A stretch of 64,000 nt of DNA from Enterococcus mundtii (GTDB taxonomy: Bacteria > Bacillota > Bacilli > Lactobacillales > Enterococcaceae): contig NZ_CP018061.1 of NCBI RefSeq assembly GCF_002813755.1, positions 1,478,001 to 1,542,000 on the forward strand, read 5' to 3'. The position numbers and the translations under genes were made by a program. Positions 44,780 through 53,157 of the stretch are shown one piece after another; position 1 is the first letter of the stretch; every line of letters begins with the position of its first letter. The notes beneath the pieces were generated by a model that was given only the letters and a program-made list of their open reading frames with translations, ran no database searches and was not told the DNA's origin.

Positions 44780-45274
44780 TCATGAGGATTGATTTTGATG
44801 AGTGAGCGCTGAAATAAAGTAGCTGATATTTTTATATGAATCATTTAAACCAATTCCGCCTTTTTTAGGCATTTTTATTATATTGATCTTTTTAGCATAG
44901 CGTACAAAGGCAGGATTTTCTTCAGACATCGCAGCTACACTTGGGATTCCTTGTTCACTGAAAACCAAGGCTAATTGGGCCGCCATCATGCCAAAATTAG
45001 CATAATGCATCGCGGGACCACAAAGAACAGCATCTGCACCCATTTTTTTAGCAAAACCTATAAATTTTTTGTTTACCTCTTCTTGGTGATCAAGATAATA
45101 CTGATCACCACAATACAATGTAGCAATGATTTCTGTATCGTGTTCTTGAAAAAGTGGATTTAAGGTACGCCCTGGTCCAAGAGATGTTTTTTTGCCCCCA
45201 GGAGGTAGCTGGGCATTTTCATCACTGCCCAAGCCTGCAGTCAAATGATTGAGAATCAAGACTATTTTTTTCAT
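44780..45274 (-). CDS. Short GrdB-like protein (glycine/sarcosine/betaine reductase B family, N-terminal part only)
   Basis: 164 residues. The sequence follows the N-terminal part of GrdB-type selenoproteins: GLGSDENA, LGPGRTLNPLF, EIIATLYCGDQYY, DAVLCGPAMHYANFGMMAAQLAL and GIPSVAAMSEENP. Full GrdB proteins have about 430 residues and a selenocysteine in the C-terminal half. This protein stops before that region, has no in-frame UGA, and no other grd gene is nearby, so glycine reductase activity is unlikely. It is the last gene of a PTS/aspartylglucosaminidase operon (18 bp after EIIC). It may be an amine- or amino-acid-related enzyme. The family resemblance is by eye. Confidence 0.65.
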   Translation of the reverse strand: MKKIVLILNHLTAGLGSDENAQLPPGGKKTSLGPGRTLNPLFQEHDTEIIATLYCGDQYYLDHQEEVNKKFIGFAKKMGADAVLCGPAMHYANFGMMAAQLALVFSEQGIPSVAAMSEENPAFVRYAKKINIIKMPKKGGIGLNDSYKNISYFISALTHQNQSS

Positions 45275-45291
45275 TCCTATGGCCTCTTTTC

Positions 45292-46644
45292 CTATAAATC
45301 ATCAAAATCGAATTCATCAAAATCGATTTCTTCTTCTTCCTGTACCGCCTCTGCTTCTTCTTTTAAATACTGATTATCTAGCACTTTAATAAAAGGATAA
45401 TAAATAGCCATTCCTAATAGGATCAGTAATGCTTGCAAAACAGATGCCTGCCAACCACTAACTAAAAAACCAGAAATGATCGGTGGCGTTGTCCATGGTA
45501 GTTGAATACCATTCGTATAATTAACTAAACCTACCTCCATACAAAAATAGGAAATGATAATATTGATCGTGGGTACAAGTGCAAATGGAATAAGTAAGAC
45601 TGGATTTAAGACAATCGGTAATCCAAAAATAATCGGTTCATTGATTCCAAAAATCCCTGGTACTAGTGACAATTGCGACAGTTTTTTTACTCGTTGGCTT
45701 TTGCATACTAGTATCATGACTAAAATCAATGAAAGCGTAGATCCTCCACCACCAAAAGTAGCAAACATATCTTGAAATTGACCTGTGATGATATTTGGTA
45801 TATCTGCGCCATTTTTGAAGGCATCTAAATTTTCAACGGATAGTGCTCGTAAAATCGGATTGAATACTGCCCCAACTACACTCGAACCGTTGATACCGAA
45901 AAACCAAAAAAAATGCAAGAATAAGTAGGCTATGATCATCGCGCCTAGAGTATTTCCTAAGCTAAGTAAAGGAGTTTGTAGGAACTTAAATAGTATTTCT
46001 TGTAAATTACCATATGAGGTTAGATTTGCTAACCAATTGACAATCATAAAAAGAGTAACAATCACAAAACTTGGGATCAACGCTTCAAAGGATTGTACGA
46101 CGGTTGGTGGCACACCTTCAGGCATTTTGATCGTCCAACCTTTACGTAATAAAGCGACAAACAATCGGGTAGCAACCAAAGCCACGACCATCCCTAAGAA
46201 CAGGCCGCTAGAACCCATCCAACGTAATGGCAAGCTTCCTACTTCATAGACTTCAGTGGAGCCTTCTGGTGTAAATAGGGTTGTAAAAGGGGTCACTATA
46301 AAAAAAGCGACCAATGAAATAATTGCCGCTTGCATGGCATCTACTTTAAATTGTTTTGCCAGACTATATCCAATACCCCCAACCGCTAAAATCGTCATAA
46401 TATCAAAACTTGCCGTGGCAGGCATATTCAACATCGTTGCCCAGTTATCTCCGAGAAAATGGCTCATCGTTTCATTCCAATTTGGAATTGGAAAATTAGT
46501 CAAAACTAAAAAGAGCGATCCTACAATCAGTAAGGGTGTTGATAGCAAAAAACCATCACGAATCGCAATCAAATACTTATTTTCACCGATTGTTTTCGCC
46601 ATTGGTGTTAACACACGTTCTAACCAATCCAAAAATTTTTGCAT
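45292..46644 (-). CDS. PTS cellobiose/lactose-family EIIC permease
   Basis: 450 residues from the ATG at 46642-46644 (GGGAGG seven bases ahead). About ten membrane spans. The N-terminus (FLDWLERVLTPMAKTIGENKYLIAIRDGFLLSTPLLIVGSLF in part) and the motif GINEPIIFGLPIVLNP are typical of CelB-type permeases. It ends in an acidic tail. It pairs with the IIB gene upstream. No IIA gene is present in the operon, so it must borrow one. Confidence 0.93.
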   Translation of the reverse strand: MQKFLDWLERVLTPMAKTIGENKYLIAIRDGFLLSTPLLIVGSLFLVLTNFPIPNWNETMSHFLGDNWATMLNMPATASFDIMTILAVGGIGYSLAKQFKVDAMQAAIISLVAFFIVTPFTTLFTPEGSTEVYEVGSLPLRWMGSSGLFLGMVVALVATRLFVALLRKGWTIKMPEGVPPTVVQSFEALIPSFVIVTLFMIVNWLANLTSYGNLQEILFKFLQTPLLSLGNTLGAMIIAYLFLHFFWFFGINGSSVVGAVFNPILRALSVENLDAFKNGADIPNIITGQFQDMFATFGGGGSTLSLILVMILVCKSQRVKKLSQLSLVPGIFGINEPIIFGLPIVLNPVLLIPFALVPTINIIISYFCMEVGLVNYTNGIQLPWTTPPIISGFLVSGWQASVLQALLILLGMAIYYPFIKVLDNQYLKEEAEAVQEEEEIDFDEFDFDDL

Positions 46645-46719
46645 GTTTCTTCCTCCCATCCAGCTGCTTTATTTTTGTTTGAGGACACAATTTTTCGATT
46701 GAAATCCCATTTTATTAAG

Positions 46720-47055
46720 CTACTTTGGCGCTTTTGATTTTTTGATCAAGCCCAAGACATCTTTCAACGCTTTTTCCCCGTCCATCATGCCATATGTTTC
46801 TGGAGCAATCGTGCCAACAGGTATCCCCATTGGGTCAAACGTTTCTTTCATTTTACTCGCTAAATGACGGACTTGAGGCCCTAATAAAATAGCCACAGGT
46901 TTTTCTTGTGCGACTTTTTCTTCCGCATGGATCGCAGGAAAAGCGGCAATTTCTAATGGCATTTTGTGTTTTTTGACGACCTCCATCATTTTATTGACCA
47001 TAATACTTGTTGACATTCCTGCTTCACAAAACAAATAAATTTTTTTAGTTGTCAT
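46720..47055 (-). CDS. PTS cellobiose/lactose-family EIIB
   Basis: 111 residues. The phosphorylated residue is Cys10 in LFCEAGMSTS, the lactose/cellobiose IIB motif. It lies between the aspartylglucosaminidase-like gene (47 bp) and the EIIC gene (75 bp). Confidence 0.93.
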   Translation of the reverse strand: MTTKKIYLFCEAGMSTSIMVNKMMEVVKKHKMPLEIAAFPAIHAEEKVAQEKPVAILLGPQVRHLASKMKETFDPMGIPVGTIAPETYGMMDGEKALKDVLGLIKKSKAPK

Positions 47056-47102
47056 ATTTATTCCTCCATTTTATTCTTGTTAACCGTTTATCCGATTCGC
47101 TG

Positions 47103-48050
47103 TTAAATTGGTGCTTTGATACGTGCTTCATAGGCATCAAGCCATGCTTGTGTGATTGGTGTGATCACTGTCGTCTGATCTGGACCAGGATTGGCCATAA
47201 AAATTGCTGGTTCTTGAGCCATCGTTGCGACACTAAATGTAAATTCAACGTTCGTAGCTACCCCCCATTCGCCATATTTATCTAATGCTACTAACGAGAA
47301 CGCCCCCGCTTTGCCATAACGTTTGCGCAATCGCTCATCAAATCCATAAACGGCTCGATCACAAGCCGCTTGTGGCGTAAATCCATTCCCCATCAATCGA
47401 ACGATTTCATAAGAGAGGCAGCCCTTCATAAGATCCTCCCCTAAGCCTGTAGCTGTCGCACCGCCAATCGTACTATCCACATAAAATCCCGAACCAGATA
47501 ATGGCGAATCTCCTACACGTCCATGTTTTTTCATAAACAAACCGGAACTGGATGTTCCTACTGCCATCTGTTGTTGCGTATCGAGCGCGACAACCCCGAC
47601 CGTATCATGGCCATCGTAAGGATCTAAATTCAACGTAGCGATTTCTTTTACTCGTTGTTCCCAGATTTTTTTTGCACGTGCTGTTAACATATTTTTTCGT
47701 TCAAAACCAGATAGCATTGCATATTCTGTTGCTCCCTGTCCTACTCGAAAACTATTGAATTTTTCATCACTTAATTGCCGAGCAACAGAAATCGGATTGG
47801 CTACATCAGTAATCCCTGCAACTGCACCAATCTTAAATGTTTCTCCATCCATAAAAGCAGCATCCATTTCTACGATTCCTTTTTCATTTGGTAACCCACC
47901 ATAACCAACGGATTTATAAAATGGATAATCTTCTACCACTTTGATCGCCGTTTCCACAGCATCTTTACATGAAAACTGTGCTTCTAATTGTTGTTTAGCC
48001 GCCAAGACACCTTCATGTGCCATGCGCCAAGTTGCAATCATTCCCCACAT
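47103..48050 (-). CDS. N4-(beta-N-acetylglucosaminyl)-L-asparaginase family Ntn-hydrolase
   Basis: 315 residues from the ATG at 48048-48050, six bases after GGAGGG. It belongs to the aspartylglucosaminidase/isoaspartyl peptidase family of autocleaving N-terminal nucleophile enzymes. The likely cleavage site and nucleophile is Thr150 in YDGHDTVGVV, followed by the RVGDSPLSGSGFYVD segment and GGATATGLGED. Self-cleavage would give two chains of about 149 and 166 residues. It has no signal peptide, so it acts in the cytoplasm, splitting GlcNAc-Asn or a related N-glycosyl asparagine. In an operon with a PTS, the substrate may enter phosphorylated on the sugar. Confidence 0.9.
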   Translation of the reverse strand: MWGMIATWRMAHEGVLAAKQQLEAQFSCKDAVETAIKVVEDYPFYKSVGYGGLPNEKGIVEMDAAFMDGETFKIGAVAGITDVANPISVARQLSDEKFNSFRVGQGATEYAMLSGFERKNMLTARAKKIWEQRVKEIATLNLDPYDGHDTVGVVALDTQQQMAVGTSSSGLFMKKHGRVGDSPLSGSGFYVDSTIGGATATGLGEDLMKGCLSYEIVRLMGNGFTPQAACDRAVYGFDERLRKRYGKAGAFSLVALDKYGEWGVATNVEFTFSVATMAQEPAIFMANPGPDQTTVITPITQAWLDAYEARIKAPI

Positions 48051-48074
48051 TTCTTTCCCTCCATCACCTAACAT

Positions 48075-48130
48075 TTGTAGCGCTTTCAAGTATATTCTAT
48101 ATGGTATATACTATTATGTCTATACTAAAA
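48075..48130. promoter_or_regulatory. Regulatory region of the glycosyl-asparaginase operon: cre-like site and GntR-type operator
   Basis: On the minus strand TTTGAAAGCGCTACAAA (48074-48090) fits cre at all but two positions. Next to it ATGGTATATACTAT (48101-48114, plus strand) and GTCTATACT (48119-48127) resemble HutC-type GntR operators. The same pair of words, inverted, lies upstream of the GntR gene at 50450-50476. Confidence 0.55.
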
Positions 48131-48218
48131 AACGAGTTTCTTTTTAAAACTCATCGTTTTATTAGAAACTCGTTTTACGTGAAATTTATTTTTCAATTGT
48201 TCGTTCTATCTGAATGTT

Positions 48219-49520
48219 TTATTCTGTTAATGCTTGGAGGCTGCGCATGTAGATTTCTAAATTTGTTCGCAAATCTGCGGAATCCATGTATTCGTTCGCC
48301 GTATGCGCAATCCCTTTTTGCCCTGGAAATGAAGGACCAAATGCTAAGATATTCGGCATTTTACGCGCATACGTGGCGCCTGTTGTTGTCACTGGTTTAG
48401 GATCATTACCGGTGACTTGATGATAGATCATTGACAGTGTATCGATTTTTTTTTGCTCTTCTGTCCGACAAAATCCAGGAATACTACGAACCACTTCTAA
48501 ATCAACACCTAGAGGCAATTGGTTTTTCAAACGTGACACGACTTGTTTTTCTGATACGGTCACCGGGTAACGTAAGGCAATTTCTAATAGCAAGCCTTCT
48601 GGAGACTTTTGTAGCACAACAGGTGTCAAAATCAACTTGCCTGAATCTTCGTCTTCAAACGCTAAATCGATCCCTTCTCCAAAATGTTTTTGATGAAAGC
48701 TTTGACAAATCCAGCGAAAATAACCCTGTGCAATTGGCGTGATCATTCGTTCTTCAGCTAGTTTTGACACCAAGATCGTGATAGCATTTTCTCCTAACTC
48801 AGGCGCGTTACTTGGTGCTCGTTTACCACTGGCACTTATTTCTTTTTTGGCAATTCTCACGTGCAGTTGGTCTGGAACATGATCACGGAACTGGCCCCCT
48901 TCGAATCGACTGATTTGTTGATGTTCCTCTTCGGGTAAAGTAAAGTGGAGTACCACATTTACGATCCCACGTTCGCCATAGACCACAGGATATTTACAAT
49001 CGGGCGTGAACCCGAATAACGGAGGGCTTTCCTCGGCTAAGTAATGAGAAATATCTGACATGCCACTTTCTTCATCCGTTCCAAAGATGATCCGAAGATT
49101 CTTTTTTGGCTGGTGTCCTAGGTCTTTTAATAGTTTCATGCCATACAGACAACACATGATAGGCCCTTTGTTGTCTAATATTCCTCGACCATAAAAACGA
49201 CCCTTTTTCTCACTGAGATCAAACGGCGGAAACTCCCATCCTTGACCAGCAGGAACCACGTCAAGATGTCCCAGGACCCAGATATAATCACTTCCATCAT
49301 TCCCCCACTGGGCATAGCCGATCGCATCATCGATTACTTTTGTTTGGAACCCATACCCGGCACTTTTGTCCATGACCAAAGAAAGAACCGAGCGTGCTTC
49401 TTTACCAAAGGGAGCTCCTGGTCCAGGTACTGACTTAACACTAGGAACTTGCATGACTTGTTTGAGTAAATCCAGAAAATCTAGCCAATTCTCTTCGATT
49501 GCTGTGTTGATTTGATCCAT
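48219..49520 (-). CDS. M20 family metallopeptidase (PepV/Sapep-like dipeptidase)
   Basis: 433 residues. Zinc-binding motifs are HLDVVPAGQGW, RGILDNKGP and GTDEESGMSD, all typical of the M20A dipeptidases PepV and Sapep, with a large lid domain in the middle (about 180-340). These cut dipeptides or related amide bonds in the cytoplasm. It lies 10 bp after the GntR gene and shares its message. In this operon it may trim peptide or amino acid conjugates linked to the glycosyl-asparagine. Confidence 0.88.
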   Translation of the reverse strand: MDQINTAIEENWLDFLDLLKQVMQVPSVKSVPGPGAPFGKEARSVLSLVMDKSAGYGFQTKVIDDAIGYAQWGNDGSDYIWVLGHLDVVPAGQGWEFPPFDLSEKKGRFYGRGILDNKGPIMCCLYGMKLLKDLGHQPKKNLRIIFGTDEESGMSDISHYLAEESPPLFGFTPDCKYPVVYGERGIVNVVLHFTLPEEEHQQISRFEGGQFRDHVPDQLHVRIAKKEISASGKRAPSNAPELGENAITILVSKLAEERMITPIAQGYFRWICQSFHQKHFGEGIDLAFEDEDSGKLILTPVVLQKSPEGLLLEIALRYPVTVSEKQVVSRLKNQLPLGVDLEVVRSIPGFCRTEEQKKIDTLSMIYHQVTGNDPKPVTTTGATYARKMPNILAFGPSFPGQKGIAHTANEYMDSADLRTNLEIYMRSLQALTE

Positions 49521-49530
49521 TTTTCACCTC

Positions 49531-50259
49531 TTATTTTTGACGTATCAATGTATTTTTAAACGTATATTGATCTGCACGATAAAAAGACGTGTCGAACAAT
49601 ATCGGTTTAGCAGAAGGGGAATAAGTCATCGAATGGACGAGAAGCATTGGATCATCTTCTGATACATGCAATAACTTGGCAATATCTGGGGGACTTATGA
49701 CTGCTTCGACTTCTTGATGCGCGTAGCCAATCTCAATGTTCTCTTCAATTATTTCATATAATGAAGATGCCAGCTGAGCTTGAGGAAGTTCACCACTTTC
49801 ATTTTGCAAATAACGTTTTAGTATATAGAGGTTTTCTACTGTCATTGGTTCATCATCAAAGTAACGTAAACGAGACAGATATACCATTGCTTCATTTCCA
49901 TAGTCAGCGAACATCTGGCGAATCTTCAACGGTACTTCTTTTACGATCTCAACTTGCAATACTTCTGTCCGTGTCTTTTTTCCTTGAGCCTTGGCAGTTT
50001 CAGTAAAACTTTGTAAGCCACCGGAACCGCTTTGGATCTTCGGTTGCTTCATGACATAAGTTCCTTTTCCTCTTTCTTTCACTAAAATATTTTGACTGAT
50101 CAAAAGATCAATTGCTTTGCGTACTGTCAGTCGACTGCATTGAAATTCTTCCGCTAAATCATAATCTGAAGGCAACTTTTGACTGGTCACGTAAGTTCCA
50201 TCATTGACTCGTTGTGCAATTTTTTCAGCTATATCTTGGAAAACCGCTTGTTTTTTCAC
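49531..50259 (-). CDS. GntR/HutC-family transcriptional regulator
   Basis: 242 residues. Residues 5-75 form the GntR winged helix (LPSDYDLAEEFQCSRLTVRKAIDLLISQNILVKERGKGTYV). Residues 90-240 form the UTRA ligand-binding domain. HutC-family regulators often sense phosphorylated sugars such as GlcNAc-6-phosphate and repress PTS operons. Operator-like words lie upstream of this gene and upstream of the asparaginase gene, so it probably controls both transcripts, itself included. Confidence 0.92.
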   Translation of the reverse strand: MKKQAVFQDIAEKIAQRVNDGTYVTSQKLPSDYDLAEEFQCSRLTVRKAIDLLISQNILVKERGKGTYVMKQPKIQSGSGGLQSFTETAKAQGKKTRTEVLQVEIVKEVPLKIRQMFADYGNEAMVYLSRLRYFDDEPMTVENLYILKRYLQNESGELPQAQLASSLYEIIEENIEIGYAHQEVEAVISPPDIAKLLHVSEDDPMLLVHSMTYSPSAKPILFDTSFYRADQYTFKNTLIRQK

Positions 50260-50449
50260 TTTATTACCTACTTTCTAACTACATATCATTCATCAAACAG
50301 TCGATTCATTCTGACATCAAAAGTCAAACGTCTAAAAGTTGAACTGTCCAAAATGAAAGAGCAACTTCTATCGTTTTTTATCCTGCTTGTAGGATGAGTA
50401 AAATCAAGAAAATCTTTCTTGTCGAAAGCTAAGTTTTCGATTGATTTTA

Positions 50450-50476
50450 TATATAGTATATACCATTAAGTATAGA
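50450..50476. promoter_or_regulatory. Candidate GntR operator upstream of the GntR gene
   Basis: ATAGTATATACCAT followed by AAGTATAGAC. The words AGTATATACCAT and AGTATAGAC both occur in the asparaginase operon upstream region on the opposite strand. The core GGTATATAC is near-palindromic, as for HutC-family sites. Confidence 0.5.
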
Positions 50477-50628
50477 CTTTCAGCAACTAATCGTGGGATT
50501 TTAATTTTACCCTACCGGTGTTGATTGTTTCTTCCATACATTTCGAGGGACTGTTTTGTTTGAGAGATAGCAACGTCTAGCCTATTCTGCGTGAAAACAA
50601 TTGTTGAACAGATATTTTTTAACAAACG

Positions 50629-50670
50629 AAAAAAGAATCAATCTAAGCATTTTCAGCTCAGACTGATTCT
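50629..50670 (-). terminator. Intrinsic terminator of the UPF0104 gene
   Basis: On the minus strand AGAATCAGTCT and AGATTGATTCT form an 11-bp stem with one G-T pair around a 15-nt loop, followed by six T. Confidence 0.75.
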
Positions 50671-50705
50671 CCATTTAAATTTTACTTGAAAGTTGTTCAA
50701 ATTAT

Positions 50706-51758
50706 TTAAATTTTCCCCTTTGTACGCTTTTTTTCTGCCTTTACTTCATGGATCTCTTGACGTAAGATATTCCGTCTTTCTGCAATCACATAGAAAAAAC
50801 CATAAATGAATGGCAAGATGAACGAGCCAAATCGGTAAAGTAATAAGGAAGAAACAGCATCCAACGTTCCAACTACAGGTCGAAAGAGCAATAGATAGAC
50901 AAATTCAAACGAGCCAATGCCTGCAGGAGTTGGTAAGACTCCTGATAAAACCACTGCAAAGCTAATAAATGAAAATGTCAAAAGAAAATCAAGATGTGGA
51001 TGGTTTTCTACTAAAAACAGATAAGGCATCACATACCAACAGAGTAGTTTTAGCAGGTTCCAACAATAGATCCTGATCAATGCGGTGCGGTCTTGGATGA
51101 TCGTTTGTACCGTTTCTCTCAGTGAATAGATCTGGCTGTTGCACGTATCGACCCAGTGACGTAAACGTTCAGTTTTGAATAAACGATTGGACACTTTGAC
51201 GAAAAAAACTTGAAGATTCAAACTGACGGAGACGGTCACAAGAAATAAAATGATCAAAGCCGTCAAAATGATCCCAGCAATGATAAACCAAATCATATTG
51301 GGTGCCTTTTCGTAGAACAAAGAAAATTGAACGATCAAGCCAATGACTGCATAAGTGATCACCGCTAATTTATACATAATCATATGCAAGGCAGTGACTC
51401 CTGCTCCTTGAGAAAACTTCAGCCCTTTTTTATTGTAAAAATAAATTTCTGAGATCAGTGTACCCGTTCCAAATGAGACGATCCGATAAAAGGCAATATA
51501 ACAAGACGTCCAGAACCCATCACTTGTACTGAAAGATTTGGAAAACGGCTTGGCGATCTCTTTGATTGAGCGACCTTCTACAATTTGATAAAGTGTACCG
51601 AAAAAAAACATCGCCAGAAGCACTTGGACACTTGTTGAAAGCAACTCTTTGAAAATATCCGCAAAAGATTGGTTGATCAAATAATAAATAATAGCGAGAA
51701 TAATAGTCAATAATAATAAATTAATGATGATTTTGATTTTTGTTCCTTTAGTAGACAT
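50706..51758 (-). CDS. UPF0104/YbhN-family membrane protein (lysylphosphatidylglycerol synthase TM-like)
   Basis: 350 residues with about eight membrane spans. It resembles the membrane domain of MprF/YbhN (UPF0104), with the marker LPTPAGIGSFEFVYLLLFRP near residue 285. There is no aminoacyl transferase domain, so on its own it may act as a lipid flippase-like protein. It ends in a lysine-rich tail. The neighbour on the same strand is a DUF1294 protein, 10 bp upstream, then a lipid kinase gene. Confidence 0.85.
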   Translation of the reverse strand: MSTKGTKIKIIINLLLLTIILAIIYYLINQSFADIFKELLSTSVQVLLAMFFFGTLYQIVEGRSIKEIAKPFSKSFSTSDGFWTSCYIAFYRIVSFGTGTLISEIYFYNKKGLKFSQGAGVTALHMIMYKLAVITYAVIGLIVQFSLFYEKAPNMIWFIIAGIILTALIILFLVTVSVSLNLQVFFVKVSNRLFKTERLRHWVDTCNSQIYSLRETVQTIIQDRTALIRIYCWNLLKLLCWYVMPYLFLVENHPHLDFLLTFSFISFAVVLSGVLPTPAGIGSFEFVYLLLFRPVVGTLDAVSSLLLYRFGSFILPFIYGFFYVIAERRNILRQEIHEVKAEKKRTKGKI

Positions 51759-51768
51759 GTACGACTCC

Positions 51769-52041
51769 TTAATGGAAAAAATAGATCAAGACGAGATCAA
51801 TCATGATTCCTAACATGAAAACGATCGTGAACTTCTTTTTTTTAGTTTTGTGACGGAATATGCGTTGTGCGAACAAACCGCCCAAACCACCGCCTAACAA
51901 GCTAACAAACAACAAATTACTTTCTGGTACACGCCAAGCGCCTTTTTTTGCCTGACGTTTATCATAACCCATCAAGCCAAATAGATAAACATTCACAATG
52001 AATAAGTAAAACCATAAGGGATTATGCATCAATACTTCCAT
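51769..52041 (-). CDS. DUF1294 small membrane protein
   Basis: 90 residues from the ATG at 52039-52041 (GGAGG six bases ahead). Two to three membrane spans with the conserved DUF1294 core YDKRQAKKGAWRVPE, then LLGGGLGGLFAQRIFRHKTKK. The function of the family is not known. It lies between the lipid kinase and UPF0104 genes, 10-14 bp from each, so the three form an operon. Confidence 0.88.
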   Translation of the reverse strand: MEVLMHNPLWFYLFIVNVYLFGLMGYDKRQAKKGAWRVPESNLLFVSLLGGGLGGLFAQRIFRHKTKKKKFTIVFMLGIMIDLVLIYFFH

Positions 52042-52054
52042 CAACTTCCTCCAA

Positions 52055-52957
52055 TTATTGCTCTTCTTTTGGTACGTAGATCGTTATACCTTCTGGGATG
52101 ACTTTTAATTCGATCGGTAAGTCATCTGTAGTGTCACCATCCGTCCGAGTTGTCACTTTCTTTTCTCGTGCCTGGATATTGACTTGACTAGCTGTCAGAT
52201 ATTTGATGCCAGGAACAGAATAGATCTTACCTTTGATCATACGTGGGAGATAAAATGCAAACCGGAAAAAATCTAATGAAGGAACGATGGTGATGTGGAA
52301 CTTGCCATCATCTGGCGCAGCGGAATCATCAAAACCAGTAAAACCGCCTACTGAGTTGGACATCGTGATCGTCAACAACTGTGCTTTTCCCTTCCAATGC
52401 GCTTCTTCCGTCTTGATATCTAAATGATATTTTTTCTTTTTTAGCAATAATTTCACGAAACGTTTGATAAAGATCCATGAACCGTATTTTTGCTTCTCTT
52501 TTTGGCTGATCCAGACCGCTGTATCGGCTAATATGCCAATAGTCAAAGTAGAAATGACTACTTTATCATTCACTTTCCCATAATCGATTTTGCGGATCGA
52601 TTCCTCTAACATCATCGCTGCAGCTTCTTCTTTCTCAAAAGGAATGCCTAACACTTTCGCTAAGTTATTGATCGTTCCACCAGGTAATAAGCCAACACGA
52701 TAATGGTCTAATTCATCTTGGAATGCTTGGATGATATGGTGGATCGTGCCATCACCACCAATGATGACTAGTGTATCTACCTCATGTTCTTTTGCTTTTT
52801 CTCTCAATGTTTCATCTTTGATCGACGGTCCAGTTTCCGTTAGATAAACCTCTAGTTCTGGTCGATGTTTTGCGACATACTCTTTGAACCATTCTGCTAA
52901 TTGTTCCCCTTCATCCTTTCCTGAACTTTTGTTATAAAATACCAGTAACTTCTTCAT
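52055..52957 (-). CDS. Diacylglycerol/lipid kinase family protein
   Basis: 300 residues from the ATG at 52955-52957; upstream in-frame codons lack a ribosome site, while AGGAGG lies ten bases before this ATG. The nucleotide-binding motif GGDGTIHHIIQAF is near residue 60, with LPGGTINNLAKVLGIP near 95. It is of the DagK/YegS group, which phosphorylates diacylglycerol or related lipids, feeding phosphatidic acid back into membrane lipid synthesis. Confidence 0.92.
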   Translation of the reverse strand: MKKLLVFYNKSSGKDEGEQLAEWFKEYVAKHRPELEVYLTETGPSIKDETLREKAKEHEVDTLVIIGGDGTIHHIIQAFQDELDHYRVGLLPGGTINNLAKVLGIPFEKEEAAAMMLEESIRKIDYGKVNDKVVISTLTIGILADTAVWISQKEKQKYGSWIFIKRFVKLLLKKKKYHLDIKTEEAHWKGKAQLLTITMSNSVGGFTGFDDSAAPDDGKFHITIVPSLDFFRFAFYLPRMIKGKIYSVPGIKYLTASQVNIQAREKKVTTRTDGDTTDDLPIELKVIPEGITIYVPKEEQ

Positions 52958-53157
52958 AAACCATATTCCTCCTACTTTCCTGCAAAAAACAAAGGGAGTG
53001 GATGCGAAATAAACGCTCACCCTCCCCCATGAACAGTGATTCGAGCACTGACTAAAATAGCCTCGAATCAATCATATGTCAATGCAGTGTAGCAATCAAC
53101 CAATAATGTGAGATTATTGGTTGAAATTTAATCTTTTTTATCAATGAAACGGATCGA

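Larger units (their letters stand above)
50260..50705. other. Intergenic region upstream of the GntR gene
   Basis: About 445 bp without a gene. It contains the GntR-operator-like words at 50450-50476 and the terminator of the UPF0104 gene at 50629-50670. The remaining sequence shows nothing I can name. Confidence 0.5.

Noticed and set aside
44780..45274. Selenocysteine in the GrdB-like protein
   Set aside because: No in-frame UGA is present and the C-terminal half of GrdB, where selenocysteine lies, is absent.
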